Origin: Mesorhizobium sp.
GTDB lineage: Bacteria > Pseudomonadota > Alphaproteobacteria > Rhizobiales > Rhizobiaceae
Length of the DNA: 40,814 nucleotides
Direction of reading: 5' to 3'
NCBI RefSeq assembly: GCF_017306585.1
Contig: NZ_JAFKIC010000146.1
Span: forward strand, 1 to 40,814
Below are positions 8,447 through 18,663 of this stretch, piece by piece; the first letter of the stretch is position 1, and each line of letters opens with the position of its first letter. The notes under the pieces were generated by a model, which was not told the origin of the DNA, did not search any database, and worked only from the letters and a program-made list of their open reading frames with translations. The position numbers and the translations under genes were made by a program.

Positions 8447-9622
8447 TTATTCCTTGATGGTGACGACGATGCCGGCACCGACGGTGCGGCCGCCTTCACG
8501 GATGGCGAAGCGCAGCTTCTCTTCCATGGCGATCGGCACGATCAGCTCGACATCGACCGTGATGTTGTCGCCAGGCATCACCATCTCGGTGCCAGCCGGC
8601 AGCGACACGATGCCGGTAACGTCCGTCGTGCGGAAGTAGAACTGCGGGCGGTAGTTGGTGAAGAATGGCGTGTGACGGCCACCTTCGTCCTTGGTCAGGA
8701 TGTAGGCTTCGGCCACGAACTTCTTGTGCGGCTTCACCGAACCCGGCTTGGCCAGAACCTGGCCGCGCTCGACGCCTTCACGGTCGACGCCGCGCAGCAG
8801 CGCGCCGATGTTGTCGCCAGCCTGGCCCTGATCGAGCAGCTTGCGGAACATCTCGACGCCCGTGCAGGTCGTCTTGGTCGTCGGACGGATACCGATGATT
8901 TCCAGTTCCTCGCCGACCTTGACCACGCCGCGCTCGACGCGGCCGGTCACGACCGTGCCGCGGCCCGAGATCGAGAACACGTCTTCGATCGGCATCAGGA
9001 ACGGCTTGTCCAGCGGACGGACCGGGGTCGGGATGTAGGCGTCGACCTGGTTCATCAGCTCGCGGATCGCGTCCTCGCCGATGGTCTTGTTCGAATCCTC
9101 AAGCGCAGCCAGAGCCGAGCCCTTGACGATCGGAATGTCGTCGCCGGGGAACTCGTTCTTCGACAGCAGTTCGCGAACCTCGAGCTCGACCAGTTCGAGG
9201 AGTTCCGCGTCATCGACCTGGTCGACCTTGTTCAGGAACACCACGATCGAGGGCACGCCGACCTGGCGGGCGAGCAGGATGTGCTCGCGGGTCTGCGGCA
9301 TCGGGCCGTCGGCGGCCGACACGACCAGGATCGCGCCGTCCATCTGCGCGGCACCGGTGATCATGTTCTTCACATAGTCGGCGTGGCCGGGGCAGTCGAC
9401 GTGGGCGTAGTGGCGATTGGCGGTCTCGTATTCGACGTGCGCCGTCGAGATGGTGATGCCGCGCGCCTTCTCTTCGGGCGCCGCGTCGATCTGGTCGTAA
9501 CGCTTGTATTCGCCGAAATACTTGGTGATCGCAGCCGTCAGCGACGTCTTGCCGTGATCGACGTGGCCGATCGTGCCGATGTTCACATGGGGCTTCGTAC
9601 GCTCGAATTTACCTTTTGCCAT
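8447..9622 (-). CDS. tuf: Elongation factor Tu
   Basis: This encodes the 391-residue GTPase that delivers aminoacyl-tRNA to the ribosome. The G-domain motifs are all present: [10 protein letters not shown] (G1), the effector region with [12 protein letters not shown] (G2), DCPGHADYV (G3), NKVD (G4) and GSALAAL (G5). Domains 2 and 3 follow, with the conserved [13 protein letters not shown], and it ends [10 protein letters not shown]. The length equals other alphaproteobacterial EF-Tu proteins. It is a stand-alone unit here with its own terminator; a second copy would be expected in the str operon outside this window. Confidence 0.99.
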   Translation of the reverse strand: MAKGKFERTKPHVNIGTIGHVDHGKTSLTAAITKYFGEYKRYDQIDAAPEEKARGITISTAHVEYETANRHYAHVDCPGHADYVKNMITGAAQMDGAILVVSAADGPMPQTREHILLARQVGVPSIVVFLNKVDQVDDAELLELVELEVRELLSKNEFPGDDIPIVKGSALAALEDSNKTIGEDAIRELMNQVDAYIPTPVRPLDKPFLMPIEDVFSISGRGTVVTGRVERGVVKVGEELEIIGIRPTTKTTCTGVEMFRKLLDQGQAGDNIGALLRGVDREGVERGQVLAKPGSVKPHKKFVAEAYILTKDEGGRHTPFFTNYRPQFYFRTTDVTGIVSLPAGTEMVMPGDNITVDVELIVPIAMEEKLRFAIREGGRTVGAGIVVTIKE

Positions 9623-9685
9623 AGTCTCTTTCCTTGGACGGCCTGGACCTTCAGTTCAGTCGAATGCGGGGCGATTAGCGAGAAA

Positions 9686-9713
9686 GGCCAAAAAACACAA
9701 GTGTCTTTTGGCC
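9686..9713. other. Perfect-stem hairpin upstream of tuf
   Basis: GGCCAAAA and TTTTGGCC enclose an inner ACAC/GTGT pairing, about 65-90 bp upstream of the tuf start in the 293-bp gap before the DMT permease gene. Because no minus-strand gene ends close upstream it may belong to the tuf leader or be a vestigial terminator. I could not assign the tuf promoter confidently. Confidence 0.4.
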
Positions 9714-9915
9714 GGGCGCCTTGTCACTCGGTCCGAACCGCTGATCCGATTGCGGGGATATCGCGCTGATATAGGAAGCCAATACGCAAAATGGAATGCG
9801 TCGCAAGGCGGTCGAACGGCAGGGATGCGGCGGTGCTCGACCCCGCCTGACTGCCGAAATTCCGGGCCGGTCATGGCCCATTGCGGCGCCGATCTATCTC
9901 TGGTTTCCTGCCGTG

Positions 9916-10803
9916 ATGCATTTCATCCCGCCTGCCATCCGCGGCCCGTTCTTCATGATCGTCTCGACCGGATCCTATCTGGTCAACGATACGATGATGA
10001 AGCTTGCGACCGCGGGCTTGCCGTCCTACGAGGTGCTGTTCCTGCGCGGTGCGGCGGCGACGCTCTGGGGCTTTCCGCTCTTGTTCCTGCTTGGCTACGG
10101 CAGACAGATCCCGCTGATCCTCGACAGGCGCGTGCTGCGCCGCAACCTGCTCGAGCTGGCGGCGATCCTCTGCTACGTCGTGGCGCTCGCCAACATGCAG
10201 ATCGCCGACTCCACCGCGCTTGGGCAAATTACGCCGCTGCTGATGCTGGTCGGCTCCTCCATCCTGTTCGGCGAGCGCATCGGCGGCCAGCGCATGGCGC
10301 TGATCGGGCTCGGTTTCATCGGCGCGCTGATGGTCGCGCAACCGACCATGCAGGGCATTTCGGTCTATGCCTTGCTGGCGCTCGGCAACGCGGCGCTGGC
10401 GGCCGCGCGCGACCTTGCCGGAAGGCGGATTCCGGCCGAGGTGCCGGGGATGATCGTGGCGATCTCGGCCGTCGTCGTGGTGCTGGTCGGCGCGGGTACG
10501 GCGCATCTGGTGTCCGAGCGCTGGATCATGCCCGAGGCCTATCATCTGCTGCTGATGGCCGGCGCCGGCTTCTTCCTGATCTTCGGCCACTTCTTCATCT
10601 TCATGGCCTACCGCGTCGGACCGACTAGCGCGGTGGCGCCGTTCTACTACTGCTTCACCGTCTGGGCGGTCATTTCGGGCCTGCTGGTGTTCGGGCAGTT
10701 CCCCAACACGCTGGCGGTCTGCGGCATCCTGCTGGTCGTCGGCAGCGGGCTGACCATCGTCTCGCTCGACCAGCGTCGGCGCAGGCTCGGCATCGTCGCC
10801 TGA
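9916..10803 (+). CDS. EamA/DMT-superfamily permease
   Basis: This is a 295-residue inner-membrane transporter of the drug/metabolite transporter superfamily with about ten hydrophobic segments arranged as two EamA repeats. The first half carries the family-typical FLRGAAATLWGFPLLF and LGQITPLLMLVGSSILFGERIGGQR, and the second half VGPTSAVAPFYYCFTVWAVISG near residues 236-257. I chose the ATG at 9916, just before a short polar stretch and the first helix; an in-frame start at 9796 would add 40 residues of low-complexity, non-membrane sequence. The substrate cannot be predicted. It is divergent from tuf and has no functional partner nearby. Confidence 0.85.
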   Translation: MHFIPPAIRGPFFMIVSTGSYLVNDTMMKLATAGLPSYEVLFLRGAAATLWGFPLLFLLGYGRQIPLILDRRVLRRNLLELAAILCYVVALANMQIADSTALGQITPLLMLVGSSILFGERIGGQRMALIGLGFIGALMVAQPTMQGISVYALLALGNAALAAARDLAGRRIPAEVPGMIVAISAVVVVLVGAGTAHLVSERWIMPEAYHLLLMAGAGFFLIFGHFFIFMAYRVGPTSAVAPFYYCFTVWAVISGLLVFGQFPNTLAVCGILLVVGSGLTIVSLDQRRRRLGIVA

Positions 10804-10949
10804 GGGCAAGCGTTCCGATGCCGAAAGCAAGGCTGCCGTCAGGCATTGTCGCCGCCGACGCCGTCCTGATGCCATAAGCAAGCGGATACCCTGGCCGGCC
10901 CAAAGCCGGCTGGCAGTCGATCAAAGATTTCAAACGGTGCGGCGCGGGC

Positions 10950-11207
10950 CTAAAGCGTACGGCTGCCCGTGAACTGGTGATAGGCCCAGAGCACGACCAC
11001 CGCGCCGACAACGGCGACGATCAGGCTGTAGATGTTGAGACCGGTCACGCCCGACGCGCCGAACGCGCTGAAGATCAGGCCGCCAACGATGGCGCCGACG
11101 ATGCCGAGCACGATATCCATTATCATGCCCTGACCAGTCTTGTTGACGATCTTGCTGCCGATGAAGCCGGCGACCACGCCGAGAATGATCCAGCTGATGA
11201 TACCCAT
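10950..11207 (-). CDS. GlsB/YeaQ/YmgE-family stress-response membrane protein
   Basis: This 85-residue protein has three hydrophobic helices with Gly-rich packing: MGIISWIILGVVAGFIGSKI, then GMIMDIVLGIVGAIVGGLIF, then a C-terminal helix containing LIVAVVGAVVVLW. The pattern is diagnostic of the small transglycosylase-associated (YeaQ/YmgE, GlsB) family, often induced in stationary phase or acid stress. The biochemical function is unknown. The start codon is preceded by a GGAGAGG-like ribosome-binding site. It is convergent with the DMT gene and divergent from the YidB-like gene. Confidence 0.9.
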   Translation of the reverse strand: MGIISWIILGVVAGFIGSKIVNKTGQGMIMDIVLGIVGAIVGGLIFSAFGASGVTGLNIYSLIVAVVGAVVVLWAYHQFTGSRTL

Positions 11208-11337
11208 TTTTTCCTCTCCATCCCCCGCAACACGAACATTTTCATATGATTGTCAAAAGCTCAAGCCAGCTTGAAATTCCGCCCGAATGCGCCATTGTCT
11301 AGGTCGGGCTGGGCTTGGTTGAGATGGAGGATCCATT

Positions 11338-11793
11338 ATGGGACTTTTTGACAACGCCGTTCCTGGCGGCAACATCACCAAACCGCTGATGATCGCGCTC
11401 GGTGCCCTTCTGGTCGGAAAAATGCTGAGCGGCAGAAGCGCCGAGCCGGATCAGGCTCAAACACCCGCGCCGGCAGACCCGGCCGCGACCACCGCCAGTG
11501 ACGGCGGCCTGCTTGGCGGCCTCGGCGGCCTCCTCGACAAGCTGAAGGACGCCGGCCACGGCAATGTCGCCGATTCCTGGGTCGGCACCGGCCAGAACCA
11601 GTCGATCAATGCCAATGATCTCGGCAGCGCGCTAGGGCCGCAGGTGATCCGCGAGATCGCGCAGCGGACAGGTTTGAACGAACAGGAACTGCTGCAGCAA
11701 TTGTCGACCGCGCTGCCCGGCATCGTCGACAAGCTGACGCCCAATGGCCAGGTGCCACAGCAGCACCAGGTCGCGTCCGCCTTCAACAGCTGA
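11338..11793 (+). CDS. YidB-like DUF937 protein
   Basis: A 151-residue protein of the YidB/DUF937 family, with no known biochemical role. It has a hydrophobic N-terminal segment (about residues 11-28, ITKPLMIALGALLVGKML), an Ala/Pro-rich linker, and then the family core: a Gly/Leu-rich stretch GGLLGGLGGLLDKL followed by DSWVGTGQNQSI and the helical ALGPQVIREIAQRTGLNEQELLQQL typical of the domain. The start is preceded by a GGAGG-like site at 11326-11330. It stands alone. Confidence 0.85.
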   Translation: MGLFDNAVPGGNITKPLMIALGALLVGKMLSGRSAEPDQAQTPAPADPAATTASDGGLLGGLGGLLDKLKDAGHGNVADSWVGTGQNQSINANDLGSALGPQVIREIAQRTGLNEQELLQQLSTALPGIVDKLTPNGQVPQQHQVASAFNS

Positions 11794-11871
11794 CGTGGGT
11801 GCAAATTAGTCAGAAGCGCTGCGTGCTCGTCGCGCGGCGCTTCACTTTGGCGATGATATGGAATGGTTGTC

Positions 11872-11945
11872 TGGAGCGGGTAGCGGGAATCGAACCCGCA
11901 TATTCAGCTTGGAAGGCTGCTGCTCTACCACTGAGCTATACCCGC
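11872..11945 (-). tRNA. tRNA-Gly (anticodon UCC)
   Basis: On the minus strand the acceptor GCGGGTA pairs with TACCCGC, the D-arm reads AGCTCAGTGGTAGAGC, the anticodon loop is CTTCCAA (TCC), and the T-loop is GTTCGATTC. CCA is encoded. It sits 90 bp downstream of tRNA-Tyr in the same direction, a tyr-gly order also seen upstream of tufB in enterobacteria. Confidence 0.97.
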
Positions 11946-12035
11946 GCCTTGCACTGAAGTACCGGATTCATCCGAAAGGCGCCATGCGCTTTTCGTCTCC
12001 GATGCTTTTTCGTTTCAGGGCTTCCGGGCCGGCAG

Positions 12036-12120
12036 TGGTGGAGAGGGTTGGATTCGAACCAACGTAGGCTAAGCCAACGGATTTACAGTCCGTCCCCTTT
12101 AACCACTCGGGCACCTCTCC
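12036..12120 (-). tRNA. tRNA-Tyr (anticodon GUA)
   Basis: A class II tRNA of 85 nt with a long variable arm. The acceptor GGAGAGG pairs with CCTCTCC, the anticodon loop is CTGTAAA (GTA), the variable arm carries a TGGC/GCCT-type stem, and the T-arm contains GGTTCGAATCC. CCA is encoded. Confidence 0.97.
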
Positions 12121-12320
12121 AGTCTGCCGCCGGAGCCATGCAACGAGGCATTCACGCCGACCCCGAACCCTAGTAGATGTCTTCTCCGAAATCAGCGAAG
12201 CGCCTTATGGCGGCAAGGCCAGTGGGTGTCAACCGCGCAGCAAGCGTTTTTCGAACTTGTTCGCCGACTGCGCCACGCGGCCATATCCTTGGCCGCATCG
12301 CACGGCTATAGAAGCCAGCC

Positions 12321-13169
12321 ATGAGCAACAAGACCCACACGCCGAAAGACACCCACTACGCCAAGCTGCGCCGGGCGCATCGCGATGAGAAAAGCGGCGG
12401 CGCACCGGCGCTTCGGCCGCGCCAGCCGGTGCCCCCCGGCGAAAACGCGGCCGACGGCCTGGTCCGGCTCTATGGCCTGCACACCGTCCGCGCCGCGCTC
12501 GACAATCCGCGCCGCAAGATCAGAAAAATGCTGGTGACGCGCAACGCGGCCGAGCGGTTGGACATCGCCGACCTCACCGCCCTACCCTTTCAGGCGGAAC
12601 TCGTCGAACCCCGGGACATCGACAAGGTCACCGGGTCGGACGCCGTGCATCAGGGCGTGCTTGTCGAGGCGGAGCCGTTGAAGCCCAAGCGCCTCGACGC
12701 GCTTGGCGACACGAGGCTGGTGCTGGTGCTCGACCAGGTCACCGATCCGCACAATGTCGGCGCCATATTGCGCTCGGCTGTGGCGTTCGGCGCGGGCGCG
12801 CTGATTACCACCGCGCGCCACAGCCCGCAGGAATCGGGCGTGCTGGCGAAATCCGCCTCCGGGGCGCTGGAACGTATCGACCAGATCGAGGTGAAGAACC
12901 TTGCCGACGCGCTCGGCCAGTTGCACGAGGCCGGATTCCAGACGATCGGGCTTGATTCGGATGGGCCTGCCGAACTCGAAGCGAGCTTTGTCGGTGACAG
13001 GATTGCCCTGGTGCTCGGCGCCGAGGGCAAGGGCCTGCGCCAGAAAACGCGCGAGACCGTGACGACATTGGCGCGGCTCGACATGCCCGGCGCCATCCGC
13101 TCCCTCAATGTGTCGAATGCCGCGGCGGTCAGCCTTTATGCGGCAAGGGCCTTCCTGAAACGCGGCTGA
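12321..13169 (+). CDS. rlmB: 23S rRNA (guanosine-2'-O)-methyltransferase RlmB
   Basis: A 282-residue SPOUT (TrmH-family) methyltransferase expected to 2'-O-methylate G2251 (E. coli numbering) in the P-loop of 23S rRNA using SAM. After a basic disordered N-terminus of about 45 residues comes the L30e-like RNA-binding domain (LVRLYGLHTVRAALDN). The knotted catalytic domain follows with motif 1 LDQVTDPHNVGAILRSA (about 134-150), motif 2 LVLGAEGKGLRQKTRE (about 230-245) and motif 3 IRSLNVSNAAAVSLYAAR (about 256-273). All three are intact. Other TrmH paralogues are possible, but length and domain order favour RlmB. Confidence 0.9.
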   Translation: MSNKTHTPKDTHYAKLRRAHRDEKSGGAPALRPRQPVPPGENAADGLVRLYGLHTVRAALDNPRRKIRKMLVTRNAAERLDIADLTALPFQAELVEPRDIDKVTGSDAVHQGVLVEAEPLKPKRLDALGDTRLVLVLDQVTDPHNVGAILRSAVAFGAGALITTARHSPQESGVLAKSASGALERIDQIEVKNLADALGQLHEAGFQTIGLDSDGPAELEASFVGDRIALVLGAEGKGLRQKTRETVTTLARLDMPGAIRSLNVSNAAAVSLYAARAFLKRG

Positions 13170-13213
13170 CTTGCGGGCGCCAGGCCCATAGCGGGAATCA
13201 TGTCAAAACGAGA

Positions 13214-13242
13214 AACGGGCTCCGAGGACGCCGGAACCCGTT
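13214..13242. terminator. Hairpin terminator between rlmB and glxR
   Basis: AACGGG pairs with CCCGTT around an inner TCCG/CGGA stem, about 45 bp after rlmB and 50 bp after glxR, which converge here. On the minus strand it is followed by a moderately T-rich tract, so it may serve both directions. Confidence 0.6.
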
Positions 13243-13293
13243 CTTCGACGGACAGAGCTGGCGGCTTGGGAACGTTACGCCGCCCCTCACGAC

Positions 13294-14211
13294 CTATGCC
13301 GCTTTGCCTTTGATTTCCGTTGCCTCCTTGCCGATCTCGAAATTGGCCATCCGCTCAAGCGCCCTGACGAGAGCGGAGTGATCCTCCTTCGCTCCGCCAT
13401 CGGCCGCGCAGGAGTTGAACAGTTGCTGCGTCGTGGATGTATTGGGCAGTGACACGCCGAGCGCCTTCGCGCCCTCAAGCGCCAGATTGAGGTCCTTCTG
13501 GTGCAATTCGATGCGGAAACCCGGCGCGAAGGTGCGCTTGACCATGCGCTCGCCATGCACTTCGAGGATGCGCGAGGCCGCCAGTCCACCCATCAGAGCC
13601 TGCCTGACCTTGGCTGGATCGGCACCGGCTTTCGATGCGAAAACAAGGGCTTCGGCGACGGCTTCAATGGTGAGCGCGACGACGATCTGGTTGGCGACCT
13701 TGGTGGTCTGGCCGACGCCGTTGGGACCGACCAGCGTAATGTTCTTGCCCATCTTGTCGAAAACGGGCTTGGCCCGCTCGAAAGCTCTCTCCTCGCCGCC
13801 GACCATAATGGTGAGTGATGCCGCCTTGGCGCCGACCTCGCCGCCGGAAACCGGCGCGTCGAGATAGTCGCAGCCAAGATCATTGATTTTTTTTGCGAAT
13901 TCCTTGGTGGCGATGGGGGAAATCGAGCTCATGTCGACGACCAGCTTGCCCTTCGACAGACCGCCGGCGACGCCATTTTCGCCGAACAGCACATCGGCAA
14001 CCTGCGGCGTATCGGGCACCATGGTGATGATGATGTCGGCGGCCTTGGCCACCGCGGCATGGCCAGCGACTGTTTTCAGGCCCCTGGCGATGAGTTCGGC
14101 CGAAGGCTTGCTGCGATGATCGCTGGCGATGACCGTGTAGCCGGCGGCAAGCAGATGCCCCGCCATCGGTGCGCCCATGATGCCGAGGCCGATGAAGCCT
14201 ATGGTTTCCAT
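13294..14211 (-). CDS. glxR: 2-hydroxy-3-oxopropionate (tartronate semialdehyde) reductase
   Basis: A 305-residue beta-hydroxyacid dehydrogenase that reduces tartronate semialdehyde to D-glycerate with NAD(P)H. The Rossmann motif GFIGLGIMGAPMAGHLL (residues 4-20), the substrate-binding DAPVSGGEVGA, the catalytic Lys in KVANQIVVAL and the C-terminal FRIELHQKDLNLAL are all present. The ATG at 14211 places the dinucleotide motif at the very N-terminus as in the family; an upstream start in the same frame would begin inside the repeat at 14247-14368. It is the last gene of gcl-hyi-glxR and catalyses the step after Gcl, which supports the substrate assignment over other beta-hydroxyacid dehydrogenases. 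Confidence 0.93.
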   Translation of the reverse strand: METIGFIGLGIMGAPMAGHLLAAGYTVIASDHRSKPSAELIARGLKTVAGHAAVAKAADIIITMVPDTPQVADVLFGENGVAGGLSKGKLVVDMSSISPIATKEFAKKINDLGCDYLDAPVSGGEVGAKAASLTIMVGGEERAFERAKPVFDKMGKNITLVGPNGVGQTTKVANQIVVALTIEAVAEALVFASKAGADPAKVRQALMGGLAASRILEVHGERMVKRTFAPGFRIELHQKDLNLALEGAKALGVSLPNTSTTQQLFNSCAADGGAKEDHSALVRALERMANFEIGKEATEIKGKAA

Positions 14212-14246
14212 TTCTGTTCTCCAAAAATCTCGTTCGAAAGCTCGAC

Positions 14247-14368
14247 GCTGCCCCTCATTCGCCTGCCGGCACCTTCTCCCCGTATAGGGACGGGGAGAAG
14301 TAAGAAGCTCCAGCGTCGGCACCCCCTCTCCCAGTTTTTACGGGGAGAGGGTAAGGGTGAGGGGCAGC
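14247..14368. repeat. 122-bp palindromic intergenic repeat
   Basis: The outer arms GCTGCCCCTCA (14247-14257) and TGAGGGGCAGC (14358-14368) are perfect inverted repeats. Inside lie two further hairpins: CTTCTCCCCGT...ACGGGGAGAAG (about 14273-14301) and CCCTCTCCC...GGGGAGAGGG (about 14324-14351). The nested fold is characteristic of mobile palindromic repeat elements dispersed in rhizobial genomes. It fills the hyi-glxR gap and would form a strong RNA structure in the operon mRNA. Confidence 0.8.
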
Positions 14369-14386
14369 GCCAGCGTTGGTGAAATA

Positions 14387-15184
14387 CTAAGCCGCTGCAC
14401 TTCCCTGCCCGGCCAGAGCCCGGAACCATCCGAGCCCAGCCTCCGTCCCCGCCTTCGGCTTGTACTCGGCCCCGATCCAGCCGGAATAGCCAATCCGGTC
14501 AATATGGTCGTAGAGGAAGGGGTAGTTGATCTCGCCCGTCCCCGGCTCGTGACGGCCGGGATTGTCCGCAAGCTGGATGTGCGCGATGCGGCCGAGGTTC
14601 GCCTCGATTTTACGGGCGAGATCCCCCTCCATGATCTGCATGTGGTAGATGTCGTATTGCAGGAAGAGGTTTCTTGAGCCTACGCGGTCGATGAGACCAA
14701 GCGCCTGGTCGGAATAGTTGAGGAAGAAGCCTGGAATATCGCGCGTGTTGATCGGCTCGATCAAAAGCCGGATGCCAGCCTGTTCGAGCTTCTCCGCCGC
14801 GAAAGCCAGGTTCTCGGCAAAGACATCCTCCAGAACCTTGCGGTCGACACCGGCGGGCGCGATGCCAGCCAGGCAATTCACCTGCTGGCAGCCCAGCGCC
14901 TGCGCATAGGTGATCGCCTTGGCGACACCCTGGCGAAACTCCGGCACGCGGTCTGGCAGCACGGCAATGCCGCGCTCGCCCTTGCCCCAGTCGCCGGCGG
15001 GCAGATTGAACAGCACCTGGGTGAGGCCGTTCTTCTTCAGCCTCGCCGCCACCACCTCGGGCGCATGGTCGTAAGGACCGATATATTCGACGCCCTTGAA
15101 GCCGGCGCGGGCGGCGGCGTCGAAGCGGTCGAGGAAATCATGCTCGCCGAAGAGCATGGACAGATTGGCTGAAAAACGCGGCAT
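14387..15184 (-). CDS. hyi: Hydroxypyruvate isomerase
   Basis: A 265-residue TIM-barrel isomerase that interconverts hydroxypyruvate and tartronate semialdehyde. It starts MPRFSANLSMLFGEHDFLDR and shows GFKGVEYIGPYDH, FNLPAGDWGKGERGIAVLP, the metal-binding Glu in IRLLIEPINTRDIPGFFLN and the His/Asp/Glu residues of QYDIYHMQIMEGDL and HIQLADNPGRHEPGTGEI. All are typical of Hyi in the xylose-isomerase-like superfamily. It lies between gcl and glxR, separated from each by a palindromic repeat, and is read in the same direction. Confidence 0.95.
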   Translation of the reverse strand: MPRFSANLSMLFGEHDFLDRFDAAARAGFKGVEYIGPYDHAPEVVAARLKKNGLTQVLFNLPAGDWGKGERGIAVLPDRVPEFRQGVAKAITYAQALGCQQVNCLAGIAPAGVDRKVLEDVFAENLAFAAEKLEQAGIRLLIEPINTRDIPGFFLNYSDQALGLIDRVGSRNLFLQYDIYHMQIMEGDLARKIEANLGRIAHIQLADNPGRHEPGTGEINYPFLYDHIDRIGYSGWIGAEYKPKAGTEAGLGWFRALAGQGSAAA

Positions 15185-15216
15185 TCTTTTTTCTCCTATT
15201 TTCTGCCCACCTAGGC

Positions 15217-15350
15217 GTGTCGAGATTCAGGTCAGGCAGTGCCGAAAACGGTGGCTTTCGAGAACCGGAGCGGAGCGTACTTTTCGTACGTGAGCACCGG
15301 AAGCGCAGGAAGCCAGCGTTTGCAGGCCGGCCTCACCTGAATATCGGCAC
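15217..15350. repeat. 134-bp palindromic intergenic repeat (second type)
   Basis: The termini GTGTCGAGATTCAGGT (15217-15232) and ACCTGAATATCGGCAC (15335-15350) are inverted repeats matching at 14 of 16 positions. The centre is a palindrome, CGTAC-TTTTC-GTACG, flanked by further partly complementary arms (GGCTT..., ACCGGAGC and GCACCGG...AAGCC). It differs from the element at 14247-14368. It begins 2 bp from the gcl stop codon and so will be transcribed in the gcl-hyi message. I recognise similar sequences as common in Mesorhizobium intergenic regions, from memory only. Confidence 0.75.
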
Positions 15351-15352
15351 AT

Positions 15353-17134
<1,782 letters not shown>

Positions 17135-17225
17135 TTTGCAGACCCTCCACAGGGGTTGTCATTGTTGGATGGCCTGTTATCTCAGCAAGCCGGCTATTTT
17201 TCAATTTTTTCAGAATATTTTTTCA

Positions 17226-17235
17226 TTTCTAGAAA
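17226..17235. promoter_or_regulatory. Candidate operator in the gcl-iclR divergent region
   Basis: A perfect 10-bp palindrome, TTTCTAGAAA, lies in an unusually A+T-rich stretch (about 17195-17300) between the divergently read gcl and IclR-type gene. IclR-family proteins such as AllR bind short palindromes rich in A/T with GGAAA/TTTCC-like arms. The placement is right for control of both promoters, but the assignment is inference. Confidence 0.4.
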
Positions 17236-17349
17236 AAGCCGACTAGATGTTGAGTTCACTGAGTTTTCCGTTTTCCAATTATTCTGCCGCACCGCACAAT
17301 GAAAAACTTTTTCATTGCCTGTTTGCGCTGGATTGCGGACAATGCGGCC

Positions 17350-18171
17350 ATGGAAACCGCAGAGAAACGCCAGCGCGGCCGACCCCGCGCCTTCAATGGA
17401 CCCTCCGAGGCCGGTTCGGTGCAGTCCCTCGACCGGGCCTTGCGCATCCTGGCCATTGTCGCCGAAGGCAGCGGCCTGTCGCTGAGCGAAATCGCCGCGC
17501 AAAGCGGACTGGCCGCGTCCACCGCCTACCGAATGCTGACGACATTGCAGAACCACGGCATGGTCGAATTCGACACATCGGACCAGTTGTGGTCGATCGG
17601 CGTCGAGACCTACCGCATGGGCGCGGCGTTCCTGCGCCGCCGCAAGCTGGTCGACCGGGCCCGCATCGTCATGCAGGAACTGATGGAGAAGACCGGAGAA
17701 ACCGCCAATCTCGGCGTCGCCGAGGATGACTGCGTCGTCTTCGTCAGCCAGGTCGAGACGCACCAGGCGATCCGCGCCTTCTTCCGACCGGGAACGAGAA
17801 GCCCCTTCCATGCCTCCGGCATCGGCAAGGCGGTGCTTGCCCATCTCGAACCGGAGCGCGTCGGAACCATATTGCGCAAGGCCGGCCTGCAGCGCTTCAC
17901 CGACAGGACGCTTTCCGACATCCCTGCCCTTGCGCATGACCTGGCTGCCATCAAGCGGCGCGGCTGGTCGGTCGACGACGAGGAGCGGCACCCAGGCATG
18001 CGTTGCGTTGCCGCCGCCATCTTCAACGAATTCGGCGAACCGATCGGCGGCGTGTCGGTGTCCGGCCCGACCGTGCGCGTGACGCCAGAGCGGCTTGCCG
18101 AAATCGGGCCGATGGTGCGCAATGCGGCGGCCGAGGTGACCAGGATGATCGGCGGCGTGCAGGCCGGCTGA
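17350..18171 (+). CDS. IclR-family transcriptional regulator
   Basis: About 273 residues. The N-terminal winged helix (SVQSLDRALRIL, then LSLSEIAAQSGLAASTAYRML and TLQNHGMVEFD) is typical of the family, and the C-terminal GAF-like effector domain shows GETANLGVAEDDCVVFVSQVE, PFHASGIGKAVLAHLEPERV and a final GGVSVSGPTVRVTPERL. I chose the ATG at 17350 (METAEKRQRGRPR, a common start for this type); an ATG at 17299 would add 17 residues. It is divergent from gcl-hyi-glxR, so glyoxylate, allantoin-derived metabolites or hydroxypyruvate are reasonable ligands by analogy with AllR. Its stop codon abuts the stop of the convergent gene at 18172. Confidence 0.92.
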   Translation: METAEKRQRGRPRAFNGPSEAGSVQSLDRALRILAIVAEGSGLSLSEIAAQSGLAASTAYRMLTTLQNHGMVEFDTSDQLWSIGVETYRMGAAFLRRRKLVDRARIVMQELMEKTGETANLGVAEDDCVVFVSQVETHQAIRAFFRPGTRSPFHASGIGKAVLAHLEPERVGTILRKAGLQRFTDRTLSDIPALAHDLAAIKRRGWSVDDEERHPGMRCVAAAIFNEFGEPIGGVSVSGPTVRVTPERLAEIGPMVRNAAAEVTRMIGGVQAG

Positions 18172-18543
18172 TCAGCCTGCCCCCGGCAACGCGCTCCTGG
18201 TCGCAATATCGAAGAAATCGAGCAGTATCGCCATGCCGACTCCGCAGGCGGTGAAGATCAGGCCGGTCATGAAGATGCGGTTGGCGCGCTCATAGACACG
18301 CCGCTGGAGGGAGTTGACGTCGAGCAGCAGGGACAATGCCCGCATCTGCAAGGCGATGCCGGCCAGGATCGGCAGGACGGCGACAAGATGATAGGCCCGC
18401 CACGGAATCGGATTGGCGGCCCAATGGGTGATGAAGCCCAGCGAAAATGCCAGCAGGATGCCGACAGTGGTAACGGTGCCGTTGCGAAAAACCGTCTCGA
18501 CCAGATCTTCGCTCGGATCTTTCCTGGGGTCCTGCTCGTCCAA
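18172..18543 (-). CDS. Hypothetical inner-membrane protein
   Basis: A 123-residue protein that I do not recognise. A charged N-terminus (MDEQDPRKDPSEDLVETVFR) precedes three hydrophobic helices: about 24-40 (TTVGILLAFSLGFITHW), 50-68 (YHLVAVLPILAGIALQM) and 90-110 (IFMTGLIFTACGVGMAILLD). The second and third are joined by a basic cytoplasmic stretch, RRVYERANR. The protein is probably wholly membrane-embedded. It converges with the IclR gene with stop codons directly adjacent, so neither has a dedicated terminator between them. No functional partner is evident. Confidence 0.75.
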   Translation of the reverse strand: MDEQDPRKDPSEDLVETVFRNGTVTTVGILLAFSLGFITHWAANPIPWRAYHLVAVLPILAGIALQMRALSLLLDVNSLQRRVYERANRIFMTGLIFTACGVGMAILLDFFDIATRSALPGAG

Positions 18544-18663
18544 GCCACCCTCCCCTCCGTTGGCGCTCGAATGAGAAGACTAGACGTTCGCAAAATCGCT
18601 GTACACCGCCGGCGGCATGGTTGCCGCCTTCCCTGGCGTTCGAATGCATGCGAAAGGGCACGG

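Noticed and set aside
5874-8639. A 921-codon open frame on the plus strand
   Set aside because: It is antisense to the haemoglobin and ClpP-fold genes, both with clear family motifs. Its translation is His/Arg/Gly-rich with no domain.
8672-10881. Long frames antisense to tuf and to the DMT permease
   Set aside because: The opposite strands carry unmistakable EF-Tu and EamA proteins; the antisense translations have no recognisable motif.
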